Shown here: positions 55,410 to 63,185 of the stretch, one piece after another
Layout: each line of letters starts with the position of its first letter
Position numbering within the stretch: position 1 is the stretch's first letter
Assembly (NCBI GenBank): GCA_048263775.1
Contig: JBLXDU010000004.1
Location: 310,001-374,000 of the forward strand
Reading direction: 5' to 3'
DNA length: 64,000 bases
Source of the DNA: UBA1479 sp048263775
GTDB taxonomy: Bacteria; Pseudomonadota; Alphaproteobacteria; Rhodospirillales; Casp-alpha2
The notes under the pieces: generated by a model
The model's input: only the letters and a program-made list of their open reading frames with translations
Told to the model about the DNA's origin: nothing
The model's database searches: none
Position numbers and translations under genes: made by a program

Positions 55410-56420
55410 ATGAGCGCAGATCAAGCCAACACCCATGCGACAGCCGCCATCGGCGAAGACCCGGCAGGTGCCGGTGACCTGTCCGTGGCGCGCCGCGTCC
55501 TGGCTGCCGAAAGCGACGGCCTGAAGGCCCTGTCGGCGAGCCTGGGCGACGTCTTCGTGCGCGCCGTCGCGATCATGGCTGCCGCCCAGGGCCGCATCGT
55601 CGTCACCGGCATGGGCAAAAGCGGCCATGTCGGACGCAAGATCGCGGCCACCCTGGCGTCCACGGGTACGCCGGCGATGTTCGTTCATCCGGCCGAGGCG
55701 TCGCACGGCGATCTCGGCATGATCACATCGGACGACGTCATCTTCGCGCTGTCCAATTCGGGCGAAACGGCGGAGCTTGCCGACCTGATCGCCTATGCCA
55801 AGCGCTTCGCCATTCCGCTCGTCGCGGTCACCGGCAAGGGGCAGAGCACGCTCGCCGACAATGCCGATGCGGCGCTGGTCTATCCCGATTCCCCTGAAGC
55901 CTGCCCCATGGGCTTGGCGCCGACGACCTCGACCACGGTAATGATGGGCCTGGGCGATGCGATCGCCATGGCGCTGCTGGAACGCAAGGGGTTCTCGTCC
56001 GGCGATTTCCACGCCCTGCATCCGGGCGGCAAGCTGGGCCGCCGCCTGATGAAGGTTTCCGACATCATGCACCAGGGGGACGAGCTGCCCCTGGTTGCCC
56101 CCGAGGTGCCGATGACAGAGGCCCTTTTGGTGATGACGGCCAAGCGGTTCGGCTGCCTGGGCGTGGTCGATGCAGGCGGGCGCCTGATGGGCGTCATCAC
56201 CGATGGCGATTTGCGCCGTCACATGGCCGACAACGTCCTGGCGCGCAGCGCCGGCGACACCATGACGGCGGGCGGGGCCAGGATCGAGCCGGACCGTCTG
56301 GCGTCGGAGGCTCTCGGCATCATGAATGCCCGCGCGATCACCAACCTGTTCGTGGTCGAAAACGACCGTCCGGTCGGCATCCTGCATATCCATGACTGTC
56401 TTCGAGCGGGGATCGCGTGA
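55410..56420 (+). CDS. kdsD: Arabinose-5-phosphate isomerase KdsD (KpsF/GutQ family)
   Basis: A 336-residue enzyme that makes arabinose 5-phosphate for Kdo, the core sugar of LPS. The N-terminal SIS domain has GMGKSGHVGRKIAATLASTGTP and HGDLGM; after about residue 210 two CBS domains follow (VMTAKRFGCLGVVD, AITNLFVVENDRPVGIL). Its stop overlaps the lptC GTG start, placing Kdo synthesis and LPS export on one transcript. Confidence 0.95.
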   Translation: MSADQANTHATAAIGEDPAGAGDLSVARRVLAAESDGLKALSASLGDVFVRAVAIMAAAQGRIVVTGMGKSGHVGRKIAATLASTGTPAMFVHPAEASHGDLGMITSDDVIFALSNSGETAELADLIAYAKRFAIPLVAVTGKGQSTLADNADAALVYPDSPEACPMGLAPTTSTTVMMGLGDAIAMALLERKGFSSGDFHALHPGGKLGRRLMKVSDIMHQGDELPLVAPEVPMTEALLVMTAKRFGCLGVVDAGGRLMGVITDGDLRRHMADNVLARSAGDTMTAGGARIEPDRLASEALGIMNARAITNLFVVENDRPVGILHIHDCLRAGIA

Positions 56421-57034
56421 CCACGATGGCCATGGACTCCTATTCCGGGTTCGTCCAAGTCGCCAAGGTCATGTTGCCTATCGCGGCGGTCGGGTTGATC
56501 GCCCTGGTTGTTCTGTGGCCGCACCTGCGTACCGAGGACCTGCGGTTCCGCATCGGCTTCGCCGCCATCACTTCCAACGTCGACGGCGACCCCAATCTTC
56601 TCAATCCACGCTATGTCGGTACCGACAACGACAACCAGCCCTATGCGGTGACCGCCGACATCGCCAAGAAGCTCGACGGTGAAGGCATGGACATGCGCAT
56701 TGGCCTGGAACTGCCGAAGGCGGACATCACGCTGAAGGATGGCACCTGGCTGGTGCTGACGGCGGAAAACGGTATCTATGCGCGGGGCGCCAAGACCCTC
56801 GATCTCGCCGGGTCGGTCAACCTGTTCCATGATTCCGGTTATGAATTCCGCACGGAAAAGGCGACCCTCGATCTGGCCGAGGGGCTGGCCCGGGGTGATG
56901 AGCCGGTCAAGGGCCAGGGCCCGTTCGGCACCCTGCAGGCGGAGGGCTTCCGGCTATTGAACAAGGGCCGTACGATTCTGTTCACGGGCAAGTCCAAGAT
57001 GGTTCTGAAGCCCGGTCCCAAGGGGGCGAAATGA
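56417..57034 (+). CDS. lptC: LPS export protein LptC
   Basis: A 205-residue bitopic inner-membrane protein: one membrane segment at about 18-36 followed by a periplasmic beta-jellyroll, which takes LPS from LptBFG and passes it to LptA. The start is the GTG overlapping the kdsD stop (GTGA); ATGs a few codons in are alternatives. Sequence identity in this family is low, and the call rests on topology, length and the kdsD-lptC-lptA-lptB order. The stop overlaps lptA (ATGA). Confidence 0.9.
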   Translation: MTTMAMDSYSGFVQVAKVMLPIAAVGLIALVVLWPHLRTEDLRFRIGFAAITSNVDGDPNLLNPRYVGTDNDNQPYAVTADIAKKLDGEGMDMRIGLELPKADITLKDGTWLVLTAENGIYARGAKTLDLAGSVNLFHDSGYEFRTEKATLDLAEGLARGDEPVKGQGPFGTLQAEGFRLLNKGRTILFTGKSKMVLKPGPKGAK

Positions 57035-57846
57035 CGGGCGCGCGCATGCTTGCCGCCGTTGTGGCCGCCTGGATGTTGGCGGGCCTGTCGGGTGCCGCCG
57101 TTGCCCAATCCCTCAACCTGGGGGCCGGCGACGAGACGCCGATCGAAATTTTCGCCGACAACGGCATCGAATGGCAGCAGGACAATCTGGTGTTCTTGGC
57201 CAAGGGCAACGCCAAGGCCGTGCGCGGCGACATCACGGTGCTGGCCGACCAGTTGACGGCGTTCTATACGGAGCGCTCCGGCGGCAACACGGAAATCTAC
57301 CGCTTGGACGCCGACGGCTCGGTCAAGATCAAGTCGCCGAGCCAGACAGCCAGCGGCGAAAAGGCGGTTTACGACGTCGGCCGCGAGATTCTGGTGCTGT
57401 CCGGCGGCACGCCCAAGATGGTGACGTCCGACGCGGTGATCACGGCGCGCCAGCAGCTTGAATATTGGGAACAGCGTCAGATGGCGGTCGCCCGCGGCAA
57501 GGCCGAGGCGGTTAAGGACAACCGTCGGGTGCTCGCCGACGTGCTGGCGGCCTTTTTCCGCAAGACCAAGGAAGGCGAAAGCAAGGTCTACCGGGTCGAT
57601 GCCTATGACAACGTATCCGTGCTGACCGAACGCGACCGTGCCTACGGCGACCGCGGGGTCTATAACGTGGAAACGGGTATCGTGACCTTGACGGGATCGG
57701 TTAGGATCGAACGCGGCAAGAACGAACTGAATGGCTGCAAGGCCGAGGTCAACCTGAACACCGGCATCAGCCGGCTGTTCAGCTGTCCCGGCGGTCGGAC
57801 CAAGGGCACCCTGTTGCCCGGTTCCGGCGATAGAACGGGAAAATAA
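57031..57846 (+). CDS. lptA: LPS transport periplasmic protein LptA
   Basis: A 271-residue periplasmic protein with a signal peptide (about 1-26, near AVAQ-S) and a repetitive beta-jellyroll OstA-like domain (LVFLAKGNAKAVRGDITVLADQLTAFY, then DNRRVLADVLAAFF). It bridges LptC to LptD across the periplasm. It is longer than E. coli LptA (about 185), as usual in Alphaproteobacteria. Coupled to lptC by 4 bp and 7 bp from lptB. Confidence 0.93.
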   Translation: MTGARMLAAVVAAWMLAGLSGAAVAQSLNLGAGDETPIEIFADNGIEWQQDNLVFLAKGNAKAVRGDITVLADQLTAFYTERSGGNTEIYRLDADGSVKIKSPSQTASGEKAVYDVGREILVLSGGTPKMVTSDAVITARQQLEYWEQRQMAVARGKAEAVKDNRRVLADVLAAFFRKTKEGESKVYRVDAYDNVSVLTERDRAYGDRGVYNVETGIVTLTGSVRIERGKNELNGCKAEVNLNTGISRLFSCPGGRTKGTLLPGSGDRTGK

Positions 57847-57853
57847 GAACAGC

Positions 57854-58636
57854 ATGAGCGAACTCGACAACCGTCCCGAACGTTCCGCCGCCACGCCGCG
57901 TCTGATCGCGGACAACCAGGGTCTGATCGCCAACAACCTGGGCAAAAGTTTCAAGAAGCGGCCCGTGGTGCGCGGCGTCAGCGTCAGCATCCAGCGCGGC
58001 GAGGTGGTGGGCCTGCTTGGCCCCAACGGCGCCGGCAAGACGACCTGCTTCTACATGATCACCGGCCTGGTGCAGCCGGATTACGGCACCATCATTTTGG
58101 ATGGACAGAACATCTCGGCGTTACCCATGTACCGGCGCGCACGCCTGGGCATCGGCTATCTGCCGCAGGAGGCGTCGATCTTCCGCGGCCTTACTGTGGA
58201 GCAGAATATCCGCGCCGCCCTTGAAGTGGTCGAATCCAACCGCGACCGCCGGGAGGCGATCCTGGATGCCCTGTTGGCCGAGTTTTCCATCACCCATCTG
58301 CGGCGCACGCCGGCCATCGCCCTTTCCGGGGGTGAGCGGCGGCGCGTCGAAATCGCCCGCGCGTTGGCGTCGAACCCGCATTTCGTCCTGCTGGACGAGC
58401 CCTTCGCCGGCATCGATCCGATCGCCGTCGGCGACATCCGCGATCTGGTCGCCCATCTGAAGGACCGCGGTATCGGGGTGCTGATCACCGACCATAACGT
58501 GCGCGAGACGCTCGATGTCATCGACCGCGCCTATATCATTCATGACGGCATGATGCTCATGGAGGGCCGGCCGTCGGACATCGTCGGCAACGAGGACGTG
58601 CGCCGTGTCTATCTGGGCGACCGATTCAGCCTTTAA
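57854..58636 (+). CDS. lptB: LPS export ABC ATPase LptB
   Basis: A 260-residue ATPase of the LptB2FG extractor. Walker A GPNGAGKTT, Q-loop with QEASIFRGLTVEQNI (an LptB signature), ABC signature LSGGERRR, Walker B LLDEPFAGIDP and switch His in ITDHNVRETL are all intact. It has an N-terminal extension of about 30 residues. Partner permeases LptF and LptG are not in this window. Confidence 0.97.
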   Translation: MSELDNRPERSAATPRLIADNQGLIANNLGKSFKKRPVVRGVSVSIQRGEVVGLLGPNGAGKTTCFYMITGLVQPDYGTIILDGQNISALPMYRRARLGIGYLPQEASIFRGLTVEQNIRAALEVVESNRDRREAILDALLAEFSITHLRRTPAIALSGGERRRVEIARALASNPHFVLLDEPFAGIDPIAVGDIRDLVAHLKDRGIGVLITDHNVRETLDVIDRAYIIHDGMMLMEGRPSDIVGNEDVRRVYLGDRFSL

Positions 58637-58690
58637 CTTGAATCCGCCGGCTCGCCTGCGGATGCGCGCGACGGTCGGGGAGGCCGCGTC

Positions 58691-60289
58691 ATGGCGTTGA
58701 CGCCGCGCCTTGATCAACGCCAGAGCCAGTCTCTGGTGATGACGCCGCAATTGCAGCAGGCGATCAAACTTCTGCAGCTGTCCAATATCGAACTGGCCGA
58801 GTTCGTCGAGCAGGAGCTTGAGCAAAATCCCATGCTGGAGCGGGACGATGCCGAGGACCGCACCGCCGAGGTGGATACGGCGGACGGCGGCGACGGGGCC
58901 CAGGCCGCTGAGGCGGGAATGGACGGCGCCGTGTCCGGCGACGGGCCGGACGATGCGGGGCCCGCCGATGACGGCCCCGATGACGGCCCCGATGACGGTA
59001 TGTCCATGGATTTCGGCGATGACGGCGACGGCGGTCCGGCCGATGGTGACATGGATGTGGCGCTCGACGATCTGTACACCCAGGACGGCCAGCCGGATGC
59101 GGTTCAGGCCGCCCCCGACGCCGGGTATGAACCGACCCTGCCGACCTCCGCCGCCGGCGGCTATGACGACGACCTGCCGGGTCTGGACCAGACCCTGTCG
59201 TCCGACGTCACGCTGCGCGATCATCTGATGGAACAGCTCGGCATGGACGTCAGCGATGTGGTCGATCGCATGATCGGTGCCTATCTGATCGACAGCCTGG
59301 ATGAGACCGGATATCTGACCATCGACCTCACGGCCGTTGCCGAGGCGCTGGATTGCGCGCCAGAGCGTGTCGAGGCCGTGCTCAAGCATCTGCAGCAATT
59401 CGACCCACCCGGCATCTTCGCGCGTGATCTGAAGGAGTGCCTGGCCCTGCAGTTGGCCGACCGCGACCGTCTGGACCCGGCCATGGCGGCCTTCGTCGAC
59501 AATCTGGATCTGGTCGCCCGCCGCGAATTCAAGACGCTGGCCAAGGTCTGCGGCGTCGACGCGGAAGACATCGCCGACATGTTGGCGGAGCTCAAGTCGC
59601 TTGACCCCAAGCCGGCGCTGGCGTTCGGTGGTGAGCTTGCCCAACCGGTGATCCCAGATGTGCTGATGCGCGCCCGGCCGTCCGGTGGTTGGCATATCGA
59701 ACTCAACCCCGACACCTTGCCCCGGGTCCTGGTCAACAACCAGTACTACGCCGAAATCAGCACCAAGAAGGCGTCCAAGATCGACCGCCAGTACATCACC
59801 GAACAGTATCAGTCGGCGAACTGGCTGGTGAAATCATTGCATCAGCGGGCGACGACGATCCTCAAGGTGGCCAAGGAGATCGTGCGTCAACAGGATGCAT
59901 TCTTCCTGAAGGGCGTGCAGCATCTGCGGCCATTGGTGCTGCGCGACATCGCCGACATCATCGACATGCACGAAAGCACGGTCAGCCGGGTGACCGCGAA
60001 CAAGTATATCGCGTCACCGCGCGGCATTTTTGAACTGAAGTATTTCTTCACTTCGTCGATTTCGCGGGCCGACGGCGGCGAGGCGTTTTCCGCCGAGGCC
60101 ATCAAGGCCAGGATCCGCGCCATGATCGACGGTGAACCCCCGGCCCAGGTCCTGTCTGATGACAAGCTGGTCGAAATTCTGCGTGCCGACGGCGTCGATA
60201 TCGCCCGCCGCACGGTGGCCAAATACCGCGAGGCCCTGGGCATTCCGTCGTCCGTGCAGCGACGCCGCCAGAAAAGCCTCAGTAATTAA
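58691..60289 (+). CDS. rpoN: RNA polymerase sigma-54 factor
   Basis: A 532-residue sigma-54. The N-terminal Gln/Leu-rich region I (QSQSLVMTPQLQQAIKLLQ) and the C-terminal RpoN box (ARRTVAKYRE) are intact. Region II (about 45-175) is expanded and extremely acidic, with Asp/Gly/Pro-rich low-complexity sequence including a 12-bp DNA unit repeated three times (58967, 58979, 58991) that encodes DDGP. It recognises -24/-12 promoters opened by AAA+ activators. GGGGAGG precedes the ATG. The order lptB-rpoN-hpf-ptsN is widely conserved. Confidence 0.96.
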   Translation: MALTPRLDQRQSQSLVMTPQLQQAIKLLQLSNIELAEFVEQELEQNPMLERDDAEDRTAEVDTADGGDGAQAAEAGMDGAVSGDGPDDAGPADDGPDDGPDDGMSMDFGDDGDGGPADGDMDVALDDLYTQDGQPDAVQAAPDAGYEPTLPTSAAGGYDDDLPGLDQTLSSDVTLRDHLMEQLGMDVSDVVDRMIGAYLIDSLDETGYLTIDLTAVAEALDCAPERVEAVLKHLQQFDPPGIFARDLKECLALQLADRDRLDPAMAAFVDNLDLVARREFKTLAKVCGVDAEDIADMLAELKSLDPKPALAFGGELAQPVIPDVLMRARPSGGWHIELNPDTLPRVLVNNQYYAEISTKKASKIDRQYITEQYQSANWLVKSLHQRATTILKVAKEIVRQQDAFFLKGVQHLRPLVLRDIADIIDMHESTVSRVTANKYIASPRGIFELKYFFTSSISRADGGEAFSAEAIKARIRAMIDGEPPAQVLSDDKLVEILRADGVDIARRTVAKYREALGIPSSVQRRRQKSLSN

Positions 60290-60627
60290 CGGCGGATCAA
60301 TTCGCCCAGGCTCCCGGTTTCGGGCGATCTTGAGAGATTCAACATCTTAATGATTATTAACGGCGCTGGGCGATTTGCCCCTCCTGACCGAATGGGATGG
60401 TTGACAGCGGCGGGTGTCGGAACTAATTTCCGGGCCTTCGTCGAGGCGGACCGATGTCCATGACTGACCGGTCCCGTCAATGTCCTTTCGGCCACTTTGG
60501 GTGGCCGTACGCGAGCCCGAGAAAGGGCCCGTCCGGCAAGGCGCCTAAACGTGCATGTTTCGCCGGCCGGAAAGGCACTGATCGCACGGCTTAACCACTG
60601 GAAAGAAGAAACGGCTAAGACCGGGAC
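60290..60627 (+). other. Intergenic leader region between rpoN and hpf
   Basis: About 340 bases. It starts AT-rich around 60340-60362 (a possible promoter zone), and further on contains a perfect hairpin (60489-60507) and several shorter GC-rich inverted repeats before the hpf start. No small coding frame is convincing. It probably carries an independent hpf-ptsN promoter with a structured leader. Confidence 0.45.
60489..60507 (+). promoter_or_regulatory. Hairpin in the hpf leader
   Basis: CGGCCAC-TTTGG-GTGGCCG forms a perfect 7-bp stem with a 5-base loop about 120 bases before hpf. No T-run follows, so it is more likely a leader structure than a terminator. Confidence 0.4.
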
Positions 60628-61209
60628 ATGAATATCACCATCAAGGGCAAGAACCTGGACGTGGGCGACGCGCTGCGGAGCCACGCCGAAGGCCAGATTG
60701 CGGACGCGGTCACCAAGTATTTCGACCGCGCGCTTGAGGCAAATGTCGTGCTGTCCAAATCGGGGCACACGTTTAATGCCGAAATTTCGGTGCATCCCAT
60801 GGGCGGCGTCGTCGTCCATGGACGGGGCGCCAACGACGATCCCTACGCGGCCTTCGATCAGGCGGCGGAACGCATCGCCAAACAGCTTCGCCGCTACCAC
60901 CGGCGTCTGACCAGCCATCACGAGAACAAGGCCGCCCAGGAAAGCTTCCGGGCCCAGCATTTCGTGGTGCAGGCGGAGCCGGAACACGAGGAACTGCCCG
61001 AAGAGGGGCAGCCGACAATCATCGCCGAATTGCCTACGGAAATTCCGACCCTGTCTGTCAGTGCCGCGGTTATGCGCATGGATCTGGCGGACGTTCGGGT
61101 GCAGATGTTCCGTGACAGCAAGTCGGGACGCCTGAACGTCGTCTACCGGCGCGATGACGGCAACATCGGCTGGATTGATCCGGTCGACGGCCGCTCCGCC
61201 GACGCGTAA
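60628..61209 (+). CDS. hpf: Ribosome hibernation promoting factor, long form
   Basis: A 193-residue HPF/RaiA-family protein. The N-terminal beta-alpha-beta domain (MNITIKGKNLDVGDALRSHAE, then YAAFDQAAERIAKQLRRYHRR) binds the small subunit; the C-terminal dimerisation domain ends with LNVVYRRDDGNIGWIDP, the mark of long HPF that pairs ribosomes into 100S dimers. It is located between rpoN and ptsN, as usual. Confidence 0.94.
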   Translation: MNITIKGKNLDVGDALRSHAEGQIADAVTKYFDRALEANVVLSKSGHTFNAEISVHPMGGVVVHGRGANDDPYAAFDQAAERIAKQLRRYHRRLTSHHENKAAQESFRAQHFVVQAEPEHEELPEEGQPTIIAELPTEIPTLSVSAAVMRMDLADVRVQMFRDSKSGRLNVVYRRDDGNIGWIDPVDGRSADA

Positions 61210-61260
61210 GGGTGCTTTGGGCGCCCCCGGAAGGCGTCCGCGAAAGGCAAAGGACTGGTT

Positions 61261-61725
61261 ATGGAAATCCGCGACCTCCTCACCTCCGACAGCGTGATCG
61301 CCAATCTGCGTGTGACCAGCAAGAAGCAGGCGCTTCAGGAACTGGCGGGTGCTGTTTCGCGCGTCACCGATCTGGATGAACGCGCCGTGTTCGACGTTCT
61401 GATGGAACGGGAAAAACTGGGCACCACCGGCGTGGGCAACGGCATCGCCATTCCTCACGGCAAGCTGCCCGGCCTGGACAAGCTCTACGGCATGTTCGCG
61501 CGCATGGAAAAGCCAATTGATTTCCAGGCCATCGACGAACAGCCGGTCGACCTGATTTTCCTGCTGCTGGCGCCGGAATCGGCGGGGGCGGACCATCTCA
61601 AGGCTCTGGCCCGGGTGTCCCGGCTGCTGCGTGACCGCGCGACCTGCGACAAGTTGCGCGGCACGGATAACGCGGAAGCGCTCTATGCCATCCTCAGCAA
61701 CTCGGCCGACGTTCAGGCGGCCTGA
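61261..61725 (+). CDS. ptsN: PTS-Ntr EIIA component PtsN
   Basis: A 154-residue EIIA-Ntr. The phospho-accepting His is in GIAIPHGKLPG; LMEREKLGTTGVGNG before it and LIFLLLAPE after it are typical. It receives phosphate from NPr and regulates nitrogen, potassium and envelope functions by protein contact rather than sugar transport. AAAGGA precedes the ATG. Last gene of the rpoN block. Confidence 0.95.
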   Translation: MEIRDLLTSDSVIANLRVTSKKQALQELAGAVSRVTDLDERAVFDVLMEREKLGTTGVGNGIAIPHGKLPGLDKLYGMFARMEKPIDFQAIDEQPVDLIFLLLAPESAGADHLKALARVSRLLRDRATCDKLRGTDNAEALYAILSNSADVQAA

Positions 61726-61751
61726 TTTTTCATGAATTGCGACGGCAGGCG

Positions 61752-61770
61752 CGGGGCCTTTTGGGCCCCG
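61752..61770. terminator. Hairpin between convergent ptsN and DUF1150 genes
   Basis: CGGGGCC-TTTTG-GGCCCCG forms a 7-bp GC-only stem in the 70-bp convergent spacer. No T-run follows on either strand, so any termination would be weak or factor-assisted, but the place is right for a shared two-way terminator. Confidence 0.45.
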
Positions 61771-61795
61771 TCCGCACTTCCGCCGATGATCGTCG

Positions 61796-62050
61796 CTAGT
61801 GAAGCGTGGCGACCGCGAAGTCGTTCTTGAACGCCGTCGCTTCGGCCAACTCGAAGCTTTCCGCCCAGCCCAGTTCCTCGCCCGACGCCGAATAGACGCC
61901 ATAGGCTTGGCTGCCTTCGGCCGCTACCGGCTTTACGAAGACGATCTTGTCCGATCCCAGGGCGAGAAAATCCGTCCCCGACATGCGGCGCAGCGCCATG
62001 GCCTTGAAATTGCCGGCGGGTTTGCTGTTCGCGTGAGTGTTGTCCGACAT
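61796..62050 (-). CDS. DUF1150 family protein, first copy
   Basis: An 84-residue protein with the DUF1150 pattern: DFLALGSDKIVFVKPV, YGVYSASGEELGWAESFELAEATAFKND. GGGAG lies eight bases before ATG 62050, which is chosen over a longer frame. The family is nearly confined to Alphaproteobacteria and usually sits next to small heat-shock genes. It shares FLALG, YG(V/I)(Y/F)SA and AESF with the second copy upstream, showing a tandem duplication. Function unknown. Confidence 0.85.
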   Translation of the reverse strand: MSDNTHANSKPAGNFKAMALRRMSGTDFLALGSDKIVFVKPVAAEGSQAYGVYSASGEELGWAESFELAEATAFKNDFAVATLH

Positions 62051-62237
62051 CAGTCGTTCTCCCGACTGGCGGTTCCCGTTTCCCCCGTATTCTCCGGGGC
62101 CCGTGATGGGCCTGACTGAAGCCCATTCTTGGGCCCGAGGGAAACCGCATCCATTCCCTATTCTCGGCAAAAACGGTTAACCGATCCTTTAACGGCGGAC
62201 AAAACGGGCCTACCGGCGGGAATAACGGATACCGGAC

Positions 62238-62474
62238 TTAGTGGACGGAAAACGGCTCCAGGTCGTTCTGGCGCACGGTCGCCTGGGCGACGTCGAAGGA
62301 TTCCGCATAGCCGAGCGGCTGCCCGAAGGCGGAAAAGATGCCGTAGACGGGTTTGCCGTCAACCTCGATGGCCTTGACGAAGGCCGCGGTCTCGGCGCCC
62401 AGGGCCAGGAAATCCTCGGCCGACAGGTTGCCGGGGGCCGGGGGGACATGGTTGTCGGGGGCATTGGTGTTCAT
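62238..62474 (-). CDS. DUF1150 family protein, second copy
   Basis: A 78-residue paralogue of the downstream gene: DFLALGAETAAFVKAIEV, YGIFSAFGQPLGYAESFDVAQATVRQND. GAAGGAG nine bases before ATG 62474 is a strong ribosome site. It lies between hsp20 and the first copy on the same strand, so all three may share a transcript from the heat-shock gene. Function unknown. Confidence 0.85.
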   Translation of the reverse strand: MNTNAPDNHVPPAPGNLSAEDFLALGAETAAFVKAIEVDGKPVYGIFSAFGQPLGYAESFDVAQATVRQNDLEPFSVH

Positions 62475-62602
62475 GGCTTGAAACTCCTTCTGTTGCCGCA
62501 CCCCGTTTTCCGGGCACGCGGTTTTAGGATTTCTTCATGCGCCGCCTGAGAATTTCGGCGGCATCCGGGCAGCGAGGGCGGATGCCGGGACGTGTCGTAG
62601 GG

Positions 62603-63064
62603 CTATTCCTCGGGCGCCACGTCGATGGTGCGGCCCGGTTTGTTTTTTGCCCCGCCCTTTTCGATGGCGATGGTCTTGACTTCGGGTTCCGGCACATGGC
62701 GTTCAAGATCAATGTGCAGCAACCCGTTATCCAGATGTGCGCGCACGATCTCGATGCCCTCGGCCAGGACGAAGCTGCGCTGGAATTGACGCGCCGCGAT
62801 GCCGCGGTGCAGGTAGATGCGCTCGGCTCCGTCGTCCTGCTGGCGGCCGCGGATGACCAATTGGTTCTCCTCGACCGTGACGGAAAGATCGTCGTCGGTG
62901 AACCCGGCGACGGCCAGCGTGATGCGCAGCAGGTTATCGCCCACCTGTTCGATGTTGTAGGGGGGATAGCCCTCACCGGAGACCTTGGCGGCCTGGTCGA
63001 GCATGCGTTCGAAATGTTCGAAACCCAAGAGCAGGGGGCTGTTGAAGGCGCCGAGCCGAGACAT
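62603..63064 (-). CDS. Small heat-shock protein (Hsp20/IbpA family)
   Basis: A 153-residue alpha-crystallin-domain chaperone that holds unfolding proteins. The N-terminal SPLLLGFEHFERMLDQAAK and PPYNIEQVGDNLLRITLAVAGF, then QLVIRGRQ and YLHRGIAARQFQRSFVLAEGIEV, match IbpA-type Hsp20s of Alphaproteobacteria. AGAGGAG lies before the ATG. It is the first gene of the hsp20-DUF1150-DUF1150 group. No ROSE-type RNA thermometer was confirmed in the 121-bp upstream region. Confidence 0.94.
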   Translation of the reverse strand: MSRLGAFNSPLLLGFEHFERMLDQAAKVSGEGYPPYNIEQVGDNLLRITLAVAGFTDDDLSVTVEENQLVIRGRQQDDGAERIYLHRGIAARQFQRSFVLAEGIEIVRAHLDNGLLHIDLERHVPEPEVKTIAIEKGGAKNKPGRTIDVAPEE

Positions 63065-63185
63065 GGGCGTTCTCCTCTGATGTCATGAGCGAAAACGGCC
63101 GAAGAGCCCGCAGAACGGCAGCACCCTTCGTATCCCTTAATTTGGCAGGAAAAGCCCCCCTGTCAATGGCCGGAAGATGCCGGGA

